In this document: positions 16,028-22,760 of the stretch, in pieces
Layout: each line of letters begins with the position of its first letter
How positions within the stretch are numbered: position 1 is the first letter of the stretch
IMG/VR virus record: IMGVR_UViG_3300032116_014831
Coordinates: 1 to 24,436 of that record
DNA from: a virus
DNA length: 24,436 nt
Strand: one strand, 5' to 3'
Position numbers and translations under genes: made by a program
The notes under the pieces: generated by a model
Seen by the model: only the letters and a program-made list of their open reading frames with translations
Database searches by the model: none
Told to the model about the DNA's origin: nothing

Positions 16028-16305
16028 ACATAGGAAGTTATCAAGCATGTTTAAATTTTTTCGGATCAGATCAAACCCCAGCACTAAATAATTTGCGAGA
16101 TTGTGTGACTCAATTGGGTAAACTGTGCAATTGTCAAAAAGCAAGAAAAACACAAAAATCAGAAGAGTGTAATGTACTTTACATAAACTTTGCCAGTAAA
16201 GTAGCTCCTACAATGATGGAGTACTTAAAAACTAAAACAACAGATTCTACCATAACGTTTACGCATGGTAGTAATCATGTTATTTCTACCATTACATTAC
16301 GTTAA
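16024..16305 (+). CDS. Small protein of unknown function
   Basis: A 93-aa protein I do not recognise. It has Cys residues at 9, 27, 35, 37 and 49, with CNC followed by a very basic stretch (KARKTQKSEEC), then a hydrophobic strand VLYINFASKV and a polar C-terminus rich in Thr. No signal peptide or membrane segment. The Cys pairs could bind a metal, but this is not established. It begins by ATGA overlap with the FkbM gene, and its last 14 bases overlap the 3' end of the opposing kinase gene. Confidence 0.65.
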   Translation: MNIGSYQACLNFFGSDQTPALNNLRDCVTQLGKLCNCQKARKTQKSEECNVLYINFASKVAPTMMEYLKTKTTDSTITFTHGSNHVISTITLR

Positions 16306-16933
16306 TTTTCTTTAACGTATTCAATACAATTTCATTTATCATTGGATGTTTATCTATTTCTTTAATATCCATTGTATCTGAGTAATCTTGCCATTCTACT
16401 ACAACATCAGCTCGTTTCATAACTTTAGGGTTATTAAACAACTCATGTTCATTTGGAGCAGAATCATAAATCTTTGTAATTTTATTTTTACTAAATCTAC
16501 GACCTGACGGCATCGTACTTAGTTTGTATTTGGTAAGATGAATTAACTTACCTGACATTTTACGTTGTAACCATGTACATTCATCCTCTGGATAAAAATC
16601 ATATCGAATATCTGTTATAAACACAACATCAGCTTTGCTTTTACCAATACGTTGTTCAACCTTTTGAGTCCAATATTTACCCTCACTGGTTTTACGCATT
16701 ACATCACCATAAGCAACCAATAATGGTCTAATAATATTTTTCTCCTCGGTGTTTTCAGTAAAAACATCAATACCCACCTTAGTCTTGATAAGATCTTTCA
16801 AATCATTTTTAAGTTCATATGCCAAAGCATATCTCTCTGTTTTAAGACCATGTTCTTTTAGAACACTTTGAGCTACGGTTGTAAATAAATCTTTACCACT
16901 TCTAGCAAATCCTGATATTCCTATAATTTTCAT
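16292..16933 (-). CDS. Deoxynucleoside monophosphate kinase-like P-loop protein (T4 gp1-like)
   Basis: A 213-aa P-loop kinase. Walker A is GFARSGKD (8-15), with the GKD end characteristic of T4 gp1-type dNMP kinases. ITDIRYDF (~106-113) fits the Walker B/substrate Arg region (T4 has a PDTRQD block), and YALAYELKNDL is the NMP-binding helix. The role would be to phosphorylate dNMPs, including a modified dNMP in phages that modify a base, to dNDPs in the cytoplasm. It is the last gene of the - operon, coupled by ATGA overlap to the clamp-loader gene, and its 3' end overlaps the + operon by 14 bases. A generic adenylate-kinase-like P-loop protein is the alternative. Confidence 0.75.
   Translation of the reverse strand: MKIIGISGFARSGKDLFTTVAQSVLKEHGLKTERYALAYELKNDLKDLIKTKVGIDVFTENTEEKNIIRPLLVAYGDVMRKTSEGKYWTQKVEQRIGKSKADVVFITDIRYDFYPEDECTWLQRKMSGKLIHLTKYKLSTMPSGRRFSKNKITKIYDSAPNEHELFNNPKVMKRADVVVEWQDYSDTMDIKEIDKHPMINEIVLNTLKKINVM
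16298..16319. terminator. Weak hairpin at the convergent gene junction
   Basis: TACGTTAA, a six-base loop and TTAACGTA form an 8-bp perfect stem spanning the + stop at 16303-16305. It sits in the junction where the + sugar operon meets the - replication operon. Neither side is followed by a U tract, so it is at best a weak bidirectional terminator or an mRNA 3'-end stabiliser. Confidence 0.3.
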
Positions 16934-17406
16934 GATAACATCTTTTCTATTTCGTTTTCCGAATAACCAAATCCTTCAATTAGACTCACCAAATCTTTAA
17001 GGCCACTTTCAGAAGCAGTGAATACTGTATAATAATCTTTTGCATCAGTTTCCCCAACGAAAAACTTCTTACAAATACATTCTAATATTGTTTTATTGAT
17101 ATTATCAGCGGTACCCTTGATATACTTACAAAACTTTCTACCTTTAGGCACAACATCAATTAATAGTTTATAAAACTGTTCATTTGGAATTAATTGAAAA
17201 TATTTTGAGATAAATGCCATTTCTTCAACTAGATCTGGATCCATACTCAAAAATCTTACAATCATATATTTGTTAAAAGAAGTTTTTTCTGCATCAGATA
17301 ACGTATTATAATAATCTGGGTTTTTTACTTCTCGTATATGATTTATATGATCAAATAAACCCTTAACCTTTATTGTTTCTTCCGTTGTTTTCTTTTTTGA
17401 TTTCAT
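16930..17406 (-). CDS. 62: Clamp-loader small subunit, T4 gp62-like
   Basis: A 158-aa protein that matches the T4 gp62 pattern: FNKYMIVRFLS (~44-54), then MAFISKYFQL, EQFYKLLIDVVPKGRKFCKYIK (T4 has FNYLMAAVPRGKRYGKW at this place) and ILECICKKFFVGETDAKDYY. In T4, gp62 is the single non-ATPase subunit that joins four gp44 AAA+ subunits to load the gp45 sliding clamp for replication and for late transcription. The start overlaps the upstream membrane-protein gene by 44 bases; the first conserved residues (GLFDHINHIREV) begin around residue 16, so the exact start is somewhat uncertain. The kinase gene follows by ATGA overlap. Confidence 0.85.
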   Translation of the reverse strand: MKSKKKTTEETIKVKGLFDHINHIREVKNPDYYNTLSDAEKTSFNKYMIVRFLSMDPDLVEEMAFISKYFQLIPNEQFYKLLIDVVPKGRKFCKYIKGTADNINKTILECICKKFFVGETDAKDYYTVFTASESGLKDLVSLIEGFGYSENEIEKMLS

Positions 17407-17623
17407 TATTATTCATTCTAACCCTACGTTTTAATTCTTCAAGATCTTTTATCATCTTGATACGTTCAGCCGATAGAATCTCCAACATTTCAACTATGTT
17501 GGTTTGCAAGTCATCAAACTTTAATACAAGTTTGTAAGTAATAACAATCGATGTAATAGAAAATGTGGTTGCCACCAATAGCAGCAACCACATAATAACA
17601 TCGTGTGATGTTGTTTGATTCAT
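17363..17623 (-). CDS. Small membrane-anchored coiled-coil protein
   Basis: An 86-aa protein with one hydrophobic segment (about 9-31, VIMWLLLLVATTFSITS and on) followed by a charged heptad-like helix (about 35-70, ILSAERIKMIKDLEELKRR) and an Asn/Lys-rich end. The predicted topology is an N-out or N-in single-pass anchor with a cytoplasmic coiled coil; direction cannot be fixed. Function is unknown. It starts by TAATG overlap with the basic-protein gene and runs 44 bases into the clamp-loader gene, so it is clearly part of this operon. Confidence 0.7.
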   Translation of the reverse strand: MNQTTSHDVIMWLLLLVATTFSITSIVITYKLVLKFDDLQTNIVEMLEILSAERIKMIKDLEELKRRVRMNNNEIKKENNGRNNKG

Positions 17624-17877
17624 TACTTGGTAGCAGTCTTAGCTGACGTAACAGACTTAACAGAAGCAGTCGAAGTAGAAGTATAACCAGCATTCAAGAC
17701 TTCACGTAGAGCCTTGATCTGACGACCATCTAGGTCAACACGGGTCTTACCGTTACGGAGGGTCAAACGAGCAGCCTTCTTAGCCTTCGCTAGTGGAGTA
17801 GAGAGATAAATCTCAACACCAGAAGAGTTGTGGCCTACGAAGTTAGTCTTGTTACGAGCATTTGTACGAGTATACAT
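17623..17877 (-). CDS. Small basic protein of unknown function, operon leader gene
   Basis: An 84-aa, very basic protein: MYTRTNARNKTNF, then AKAKKAARLTLRNGKTRVDLDGRQIKALREVLNAG, ending in a Ser/Thr/Ala/Lys-rich disordered tail. Its bases are clearly GC-richer and its codons more choosy (many GTC, ACC, CGT-type codons) than the genes around it, which suggests high expression. It is first in the operon behind a good promoter and an A-rich leader. Nucleic-acid binding is plausible from charge, but no known fold is recognised. Confidence 0.75.
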   Translation of the reverse strand: MYTRTNARNKTNFVGHNSSGVEIYLSTPLAKAKKAARLTLRNGKTRVDLDGRQIKALREVLNAGYTSTSTASVKSVTSAKTATK

Positions 17878-17918
17878 ATTATTTTATTACTTTCTTTTTT
17901 TGTTTGTTTTTTTGTTTC

Positions 17919-17936
17919 GTTAGCTTCATCACTAAC
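17919..17936 (-). promoter_or_regulatory. 5' leader hairpin and A-rich leader
   Basis: GTTAG, an 8-base loop and CTAAC would form a hairpin within the first bases of the predicted mRNA. It is followed down to 17878 by an almost pure A-rich leader with runs of seven A and no strong Shine-Dalgarno. A 5' stem plus A-rich leader is consistent with message stability and efficient ribosome loading. Confidence 0.35.
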
Positions 17937-17944
17937 TTATAATT

Positions 17945-17973
17945 ATCTTACCATTCAATGTTCAAACTGTCAA
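17945..17973 (-). promoter_or_regulatory. Sigma-70-type promoter for the 17877-16292 operon
   Basis: On the - strand, TTGACA (17973-17968), a 17-bp spacer and TAAGAT (17950-17945) lie in the divergent intergenic region. Transcription would start near 17938, about 60 bases before the ATG at 17877. The -35 is a full match and the -10 is four of six. Confidence 0.6.
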
Positions 17974-18029
17974 CAACTTTTTAATTATTTTTCGACTTGT
18001 TTTTGAAATGGAATCATATTTATTAATAT

Positions 18030-18668
18030 ATGAATAAAAAAAGATGCACTCATTGTAAAATAGATAAGCTTTTATCTGAATTTCCCGTTGAAAAAAATAA
18101 ACTGAGATCTAAGTGTAAAAGTTGTAAAAGTTTGATTAATAAACAGTGGAGAGAATCAAACAAAGATAAAATCACAATAAAAAACAAAGAAAAATGGCAA
18201 AAAAGAAAAACTGATAAAAAATATCTAGATAGTTATCGTGATTATTATCACAATAATAGAGAATCAATTTTACAAAATAAAAAAGAATATTATGAAAATA
18301 ATAAGGAAAAAATATTAGAAAATCATAAAAAATATGAACGATCACAACTCAAACATAATCCATTGTTTAGGTTAAGAAAAAATGTCAGGCGAAGATTACA
18401 TCTAGCGTTAAACGGAAAATTTAAAACAAAAACAACATTAAATTTAATAGGATGTTCTTGGGAAGATCTAAAATTATATTTAGAATCTAAATTTCAAATT
18501 GGTATGTCGTGGGATAATTATGGTTACTATGGATGGCATATAGATCATATAATCCCTGTATCAAACTTTGATGTAGAGAATTTAGAAGAATTAAAAAAAT
18601 GCATGCATTATACAAATTTACAACCACTTTGGATGTCAGATAACCTCAAAAAGGGTAATCGGCCATAA
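18030..18668 (+). CDS. HNH endonuclease (homing-type)
   Basis: A 212-aa endonuclease with an N-terminal zinc finger (C6-x2-C9 and C29-x2-C32), a long Lys/Asn/Glu-rich helical linker (~40-110) and a C-terminal HNH nuclease: WHIDHIIPVS (169-178, HxDH core), then YTNLQPLWMSDNLKKG (~194-209), supplying the Asn and the zinc/Asn end of the motif. This architecture is typical of free-standing phage homing endonucleases, which cut unrelated alleles and spread themselves. It is a lone + gene between two - operons, is extremely A-rich, has no convincing Shine-Dalgarno, and its last 23 bases overlap the end of uvdE. Confidence 0.9.
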   Translation: MNKKRCTHCKIDKLLSEFPVEKNKLRSKCKSCKSLINKQWRESNKDKITIKNKEKWQKRKTDKKYLDSYRDYYHNNRESILQNKKEYYENNKEKILENHKKYERSQLKHNPLFRLRKNVRRRLHLALNGKFKTKTTLNLIGCSWEDLKLYLESKFQIGMSWDNYGYYGWHIDHIIPVSNFDVENLEELKKCMHYTNLQPLWMSDNLKKGNRP

Positions 18669-19557
18669 ATTTTTCAATCGCATAATCTTTAGCTTTGAAC
18701 TCAAACTCTACATCAACATCATTTTCAAACAATTCTTTGTGTAAAGTATAAACATAATCTGAATGTGCTCTATCTGTTGGCCCTGTTTTACCATTGCTAT
18801 AGTGAAATAACGGTTTATATTTGCCCCAAGTTTCCATACACATTAAGATGGCTTTTTCAGGAGAAATATTTTCCGGATTATTCAATCTAAAATGATGTGA
18901 GTCATAAGTAATAGGGATTCCTGTTTTTTGATAGATCAGATCATAAAGCTTAATCAATCCCCAACTATTGGGTTTATCTTCTAATTCAAGTACCAAACGA
19001 GATTTTACATTGATTGGTAAATTATTGTAGACGTTGATAAAACGCAATGCGATATCATTTAGATTACCCTTATAACAGTTCATGTGAATATTAATAGGAG
19101 ACTCATATGTTTGTGGCAATCCCATAGCATCCATCATTTTTCCGTGAGCTTCCAATTCAATGATAGATTTCTTTACTACAGATAAATTTGCACTAGCCGG
19201 TACAACAAATTGATCAGGATGTGTACTACACCGAATTTTGTTTTTCTTGATAACAGTATTACACAAATCAAATTCTTGTTTGATTGTTGTGTAATTATAA
19301 GTGGTTTCAATAGACAAATTAGCTTCTGGAAGAGTTTCCAGTGGCATCATACCGCTGCTAATTCGATAGTTCCATTTGTTTAAAGCACAGTATTCCAATG
19401 TTTTACGTGTAACAAATACATTGTTGAGAGTACGATCTGCTACAATTCGTTCTGCACTTTTACGTTCCAATGCAAGAAAACGAGTCTTCGTCATTGTCGA
19501 AGCTCGAATTTTTTGTTCTTGTAGTTTGAGTGAAATACAACAGAGTGATTTAGTCAT
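18646..19557 (-). CDS. uvdE: UV damage endonuclease (UvdE/UvsE family)
   Basis: A 303-aa TIM-barrel endonuclease that nicks DNA 5' to UV photoproducts and some other lesions, starting alternative excision repair. Family landmarks are all present: NYRISSGMMP (63-72), HPDQF (113-117), INIHMN (155-160), LELEDK (190-195), YDSHH (218-222), HYSNG and the C-terminal EFEFKAKD. His, Asp and Glu in these blocks form the three-metal site. Length is normal for the family. It has its own probable promoter overlapping a perfect palindrome just upstream. Phages of sunlit or long-lived environments sometimes carry this gene; T4 uses the unrelated DenV instead. Confidence 0.92.
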   Translation of the reverse strand: MTKSLCCISLKLQEQKIRASTMTKTRFLALERKSAERIVADRTLNNVFVTRKTLEYCALNKWNYRISSGMMPLETLPEANLSIETTYNYTTIKQEFDLCNTVIKKNKIRCSTHPDQFVVPASANLSVVKKSIIELEAHGKMMDAMGLPQTYESPINIHMNCYKGNLNDIALRFINVYNNLPINVKSRLVLELEDKPNSWGLIKLYDLIYQKTGIPITYDSHHFRLNNPENISPEKAILMCMETWGKYKPLFHYSNGKTGPTDRAHSDYVYTLHKELFENDVDVEFEFKAKDYAIEKFMADYPF

Positions 19558-19563
19558 TTATAC

Positions 19564-19592
19564 ACTCTATCATACATTTTATAAAATGTCAA
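19564..19592 (-). promoter_or_regulatory. Candidate uvdE promoter overlapping a 16-bp palindrome
   Basis: On the - strand, TTGACA (19592-19587), 17 bp, then TAGAGT (19569-19564, four of six). A perfect palindrome ACATTTTATAAAATGT occupies 19574-19589 and starts inside the -35 box, where a dimeric regulator could block RNA polymerase. It also lies just past the stop of the tail gene (19589-19591). Confidence 0.45.
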
Positions 19593-20881
19593 GGCAATTT
19601 ACTTTTAAGTTCATCCACTTCGGCTTTTAAGTCTTTTATAGCTTTGACCAAAATAGGAATCATTGAAAATGTATCTAAATTATAATATCCCCTTTCGTCG
19701 GTACCAACTAAGTCTGGAATATGGGATGCTACTTGTTGAGCAATAAATCCATATTTTTTATTTCTATCATGTTTACTGGCATCTTCGGTCCAATAAAATG
19801 TTACAGGATTTAAATTAGAAACTTCATTTAAACCGTATGTTACTGGTTGTATACCAGTCTTTAATCTGTCGTCAGATGATGGATTAACATTTGTGATTTT
19901 ACCACCTTTAGTATACAAAGGACCATCTGTACCAACTAATCCAAAACTATAATAATTAGCACTTGAAGATATCCATCCTCGGGCATAAGTGTTTCCACTT
20001 GCAGATACATAAAATGTAGGGGTCATGCCAGTATTAGCACTGCCTGATCCATAATTAACTAATATTGCAGTGGATCTATGTTCCACAGTTGCTTGTGGCG
20101 ACCACGCACCGGCGCCACTGCCACTAAACATATTTATCTGCAATTTAGCTCTTAAATACTTGTTAAACGATCCGGTTGGTTCATTTGGCGGCTGTACACC
20201 TATACCAATCGCACCATCTCTAGCTGGCGTATTACCAGCCATATATGGCCAAAAATAGAAACCATTTCTTCTTTGTACCATACCATAAATAATGATATCA
20301 TTAGCTGCCGCACGAGCTATAACGCCTGAACTAGAAATTTCGTATGATCCAATTGGCGTTGTAAATGTTAAACTACCACTTCTATTAGAATAAATAATCC
20401 ATCCGTCGCGATTTGGGAAAGCTTCAGAACTATTTAAATTAAACAGACTAATTGCGGCCTGATTCAGTTGAACGCCTCCACTAGTTGCCCCACGACTTGC
20501 GACTGATATAAAATTACGAGATATGGCCGATGAAGATAGACTTAAATAATTAACACCACCAACGTTATTCTCATAAAATAATCCATCTGCACTTTTTAAT
20601 CCAGTTCCATCAAAATAACCCAAACCATTTGTTATATTTTGTGCAGTTTGTTTTAAAAACGAAGAGGTTGACGCTGTACCTTTAACGCTTCCAGTAAACT
20701 GTGAAGCAAATACAGCTCCTTCTTTAGTTATATAAAAGATTGGAATTTTAGAACGTTGAAGTTCAAGATATTTTGTTCCGGCCGCCGATGTATCATTTCC
20801 AACGGGGATATCCATTTTGATTGCCGGTAGATTGTTAGACCCCAATGATCCAGTTAACGTATTAATATATGTAAATCCCAT
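19589..20881 (-). CDS. Tail fibre/appendage protein with S74 intramolecular chaperone
   Basis: A 430-aa virion protein. Residues ~1-330 are a Ser/Gly/Thr/Asn-rich, beta-rich shaft with phage-structural features (FTGSVKGTASTSSFL, then GSGSANTGMTPTFYVSASGN). Residues ~335-430 are a full peptidase S74 domain: SSDDRLKTGI with the cleavage Ser-Asp at 336-337, NPVTFYW, YGFIAQQV, and a C-terminal helix ending in a short coiled coil (IKDLKAEVDELKSK). In known relatives the domain trimerises the fibre and then cuts itself off. It likely forms part of a tail fibre, collar or whisker. It lies behind a TATAAATA box and 43 bases after the stop of the upstream gene. Confidence 0.9.
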   Translation of the reverse strand: MGFTYINTLTGSLGSNNLPAIKMDIPVGNDTSAAGTKYLELQRSKIPIFYITKEGAVFASQFTGSVKGTASTSSFLKQTAQNITNGLGYFDGTGLKSADGLFYENNVGGVNYLSLSSSAISRNFISVASRGATSGGVQLNQAAISLFNLNSSEAFPNRDGWIIYSNRSGSLTFTTPIGSYEISSSGVIARAAANDIIIYGMVQRRNGFYFWPYMAGNTPARDGAIGIGVQPPNEPTGSFNKYLRAKLQINMFSGSGAGAWSPQATVEHRSTAILVNYGSGSANTGMTPTFYVSASGNTYARGWISSSANYYSFGLVGTDGPLYTKGGKITNVNPSSDDRLKTGIQPVTYGLNEVSNLNPVTFYWTEDASKHDRNKKYGFIAQQVASHIPDLVGTDERGYYNLDTFSMIPILVKAIKDLKAEVDELKSKLP

Positions 20882-20912
20882 AGTTACTATATATATAGTT
20901 AACCACAGTCAT

Positions 20913-20920
20913 TATTTATA
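20913..20920 (-). promoter_or_regulatory. T4-type late promoter box TATAAATA for the S74 gene
   Basis: TATAAATA on the - strand lies in the 43-bp gap before the S74 tail gene, 32 bases from its ATG, a fitting place for a gp55-type late promoter. In DNA this AT-rich several such 8-mers are expected by chance in the window, so the support comes from position and from the T4-like clamp-loader gene, not from the match alone. Confidence 0.45.
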
Positions 20921-20924
20921 TTAA

Positions 20925-22109
20925 TCATCTTCCAACTTCATGAAAATAAACTGATTTGGCTTCATCATACGTCATACCTATCATTTGGTTGTAGAAATGT
21001 ATATCCGTCTTTAAATTACCCTCACTCTTTAATTTTTTGTATCTTTCAATAGCTTTGGGTTTCCACCAATCCATAATGGCTTTATTGTCATCGGCAAATA
21101 ACTTCTTCATTACCAATTTATCTTCAGTAATTTTGTTTTGAAAGAATTCTTTGCTATTTTCATAAAAACAACTGTAATATACGCCTCTTTCATAACCATG
21201 CATATAATGACTTTGTTTGATATCACATTTACTAAAAATCATTCCTATGACTCTTGATTTAGCACCAGTTACAGGTCCACTTACACCTTCTTTTTGAGTC
21301 ATGGCCTTATCATACTTTTCAGTACAGTTTTGTTTTACCCAATTGTGCCATACTTTATAGATCTCCTCATCTGGTTTGATGGCAACTTTACCAGCACTAG
21401 TACCACACTTGTGCCACCATTTTAAACTGTTATACATACTGTAACTACCATACAAAGATGTGGTAGTCATTCCCACCAAAGTTTGGTTGTAGAGTTTCTT
21501 CCATAAATCTCGTACACCACTACTAACAACCATAGCAGCTGCTAATTTACCTCCTAAGAAATTATATCCAAACGGTTGTGTACTAATAATACTACTACCA
21601 ATAGCACTATGAGCTAACTTTTTATCAACAATCTTGTTATCCGATGTCCAACCAATATAATTGTCACGATCTGTGATTGTAATTACATCACTACTTACAG
21701 CGAGTACACCAATATAAGGAGTTTCAGGTTTATTTTTATCAACAATCAGAAACTTTAGAAATCTGCCTGGTGTTTGACTAAACTCAAAAGTACTAACAAA
21801 AACTCTTAATAAATTCCAATCTTCAACGTGTTGTTTAGATTCAACATATATTAATTCTGGTTCACAATTTTCAATTTCTTTAATTGTACCCGATTCATTA
21901 TTAAAATCGGTTGGTCGCCATATACGAGCCTTAATCGTATTAAGTTTATTTGCTACATCACGATAATGTTGAACTTCTAACCACTTTTTATAGAAAGTCT
22001 GTTCTTCAACAGTCATTGCTTTTAAAAAATTGAGATTATCAATTAATGTCTTTTTATTACCATTGAAGTCAAATGCTTCGATCCCAAAATATTCTTGTAG
22101 TGCGTCCAT
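20925..22109 (-). CDS. DUF4338 (DruA-like) family protein
   Basis: A 394-aa soluble protein resembling the DUF4338 family, whose founding defence member is DruA of Druantia. The pattern is visible in order: GVLAVSSDVITI (134-145), YIGW (151-154) after DRDN, the paired YNFLGGKLAA (182-191), LWKKLYNQTLVGMTTT (202-217), and YNSLKWWHKCGTSAG (226-240), corresponding to the family's Arg-Asp-x-x-Ile-Gly-Trp, leucine-rich, and Tyr-x-x-x-x-Trp...Gly-x-Thr-x-Gly blocks. The molecular activity is not known. N-terminal and C-terminal extensions (~1-80, ~250-394) are not assigned. It is divergent from the small + gene at 22128, with only 18 bases between. Confidence 0.62.
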   Translation of the reverse strand: MDALQEYFGIEAFDFNGNKKTLIDNLNFLKAMTVEEQTFYKKWLEVQHYRDVANKLNTIKARIWRPTDFNNESGTIKEIENCEPELIYVESKQHVEDWNLLRVFVSTFEFSQTPGRFLKFLIVDKNKPETPYIGVLAVSSDVITITDRDNYIGWTSDNKIVDKKLAHSAIGSSIISTQPFGYNFLGGKLAAAMVVSSGVRDLWKKLYNQTLVGMTTTSLYGSYSMYNSLKWWHKCGTSAGKVAIKPDEEIYKVWHNWVKQNCTEKYDKAMTQKEGVSGPVTGAKSRVIGMIFSKCDIKQSHYMHGYERGVYYSCFYENSKEFFQNKITEDKLVMKKLFADDNKAIMDWWKPKAIERYKKLKSEGNLKTDIHFYNQMIGMTYDEAKSVYFHEVGR

Positions 22110-22147
22110 ATTTATAACTAGTATACCATGGCTTTCAAAAAAATCAA
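22109..22147 (-). promoter_or_regulatory. Possible promoter(s) for the DUF4338 gene giving a near-leaderless mRNA
   Basis: On the - strand, TTGATT (22147-22142), 16 bp and TATACT (22125-22120) are followed at 22116-22109 by TATAAATA, whose last A is the A of the ATG. Either box would start transcription within a few bases of, or inside, the start codon. The -35 lies inside the small + gene. Confidence 0.28.
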
Positions 22148-22367
22148 TCCAAAAGAAAAAACGTTTTATATATTCGAAATATCATCTACTAAATTCTTAG
22201 TGTTAGATAGTGAGATGGATGAACCTATTTATCATGGCAGTTGGAATTTAACATCTGGTATAATAAGATCTATCAAAGACAAGATGCCAAAAGCTACCAT
22301 AAACTATTATACAAAAGAAAAAAGTGGATTGCTTAAATACAATCCACTTTGGTCCTACGTTCCTTAA
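22128..22367 (+). CDS. Small protein of unknown function
   Basis: A 79-aa protein I do not recognise. It has alternating hydrophobic strands (FYIFEISSTKFLVLDS), an acidic turn, a Trp-containing middle (GSWNLTSGIIRSI) and a basic C-terminus ending YNPLWSYVP, which looks like a small alpha/beta fold rather than random translation. It is the only + gene between 18668 and the right edge, facing gene 22371-22754 tail to tail with a 3-base gap. Its last codons include an 11-bp inverted repeat that serves as the neighbour's terminator. No Shine-Dalgarno or clear promoter was found, so expression is less certain. Confidence 0.6.
   Translation: MAFKKINPKEKTFYIFEISSTKFLVLDSEMDEPIYHGSWNLTSGIIRSIKDKMPKATINYYTKEKSGLLKYNPLWSYVP
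22321..22350 (-). terminator. Rho-independent terminator inside the 3' end of the convergent gene
   Basis: AAAGTGGATTG and CAATCCACTTT form a perfect 11-bp stem with an 8-base loop. Read on the - strand the stem runs straight into TTTTTTCTTTTG, a U-rich tract, 21 bases after the stop of the gene at 22371. On the + strand only three T follow, so termination is mainly for the - transcript. Confidence 0.7.
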
Positions 22368-22370
22368 TTA

Positions 22371-22754
22371 TTAAGCACCAACTACATTGTTCTGTACGTT
22401 GATACTTGTTTCTGTACTCTTTCGATCAAAGATATCGACTGTGGTCGGCATACTTGTGATTTTAATTACGTTAACAGATGAAGCATCCTTCAAGATAACT
22501 TGACGACTCTTTGCTTCCTCAATATGTTCCTTAGTAGGAGTACCATACACAAATACTAACGTAGGTCTGCCCTTTCCATTATGGAGAACACCAATATCAG
22601 TGATTTCACCACTTTCCATCGCTTTCTTCATACGAACTCGCAGTGTAATTTCTACGAACTCTGGATTATTAGCATTCAACTCTTTAATAGTAAAGACGTT
22701 TGAAGGCCATGTTACTGTTAGGTTTGTCTTATTCTTACGATCTGTCTTTTTCAT
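22371..22754 (-). CDS. Predicted winged-helix DNA-binding protein
   Basis: A 127-aa basic protein. After a Lys/Arg-rich start, residues ~19-70 read as a winged helix: VFTIKELNANN (helix 1-2), EITLRVRMKKAMESG (recognition-helix position, with Arg and Lys exposed), then EITDIG and GKGRPTLVFVYG, the two wing strands with a Gly-Lys-Gly-Arg-Pro turn. This layout is common in phage transcription regulators; the assignment is from pattern only. The C-terminal half (~75-127) is a Thr/Val-rich tail that may dimerise. It has its own near-consensus promoter, a good Shine-Dalgarno and its own terminator, so it is a single-gene unit, consistent with an early regulator. Confidence 0.6.
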   Translation of the reverse strand: MKKTDRKNKTNLTVTWPSNVFTIKELNANNPEFVEITLRVRMKKAMESGEITDIGVLHNGKGRPTLVFVYGTPTKEHIEEAKSRQVILKDASSVNVIKITSMPTTVDIFDRKSTETSINVQNNVVGA

Positions 22755-22760
22755 ATTTTA

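Noticed and set aside
1-16305. Bacterial O-antigen or capsule locus
   Set aside because: Gene packing, the embedded dUTPase, absence of flippase and polymerase, and the adjoining phage replication and tail genes make a phage genome far more likely.
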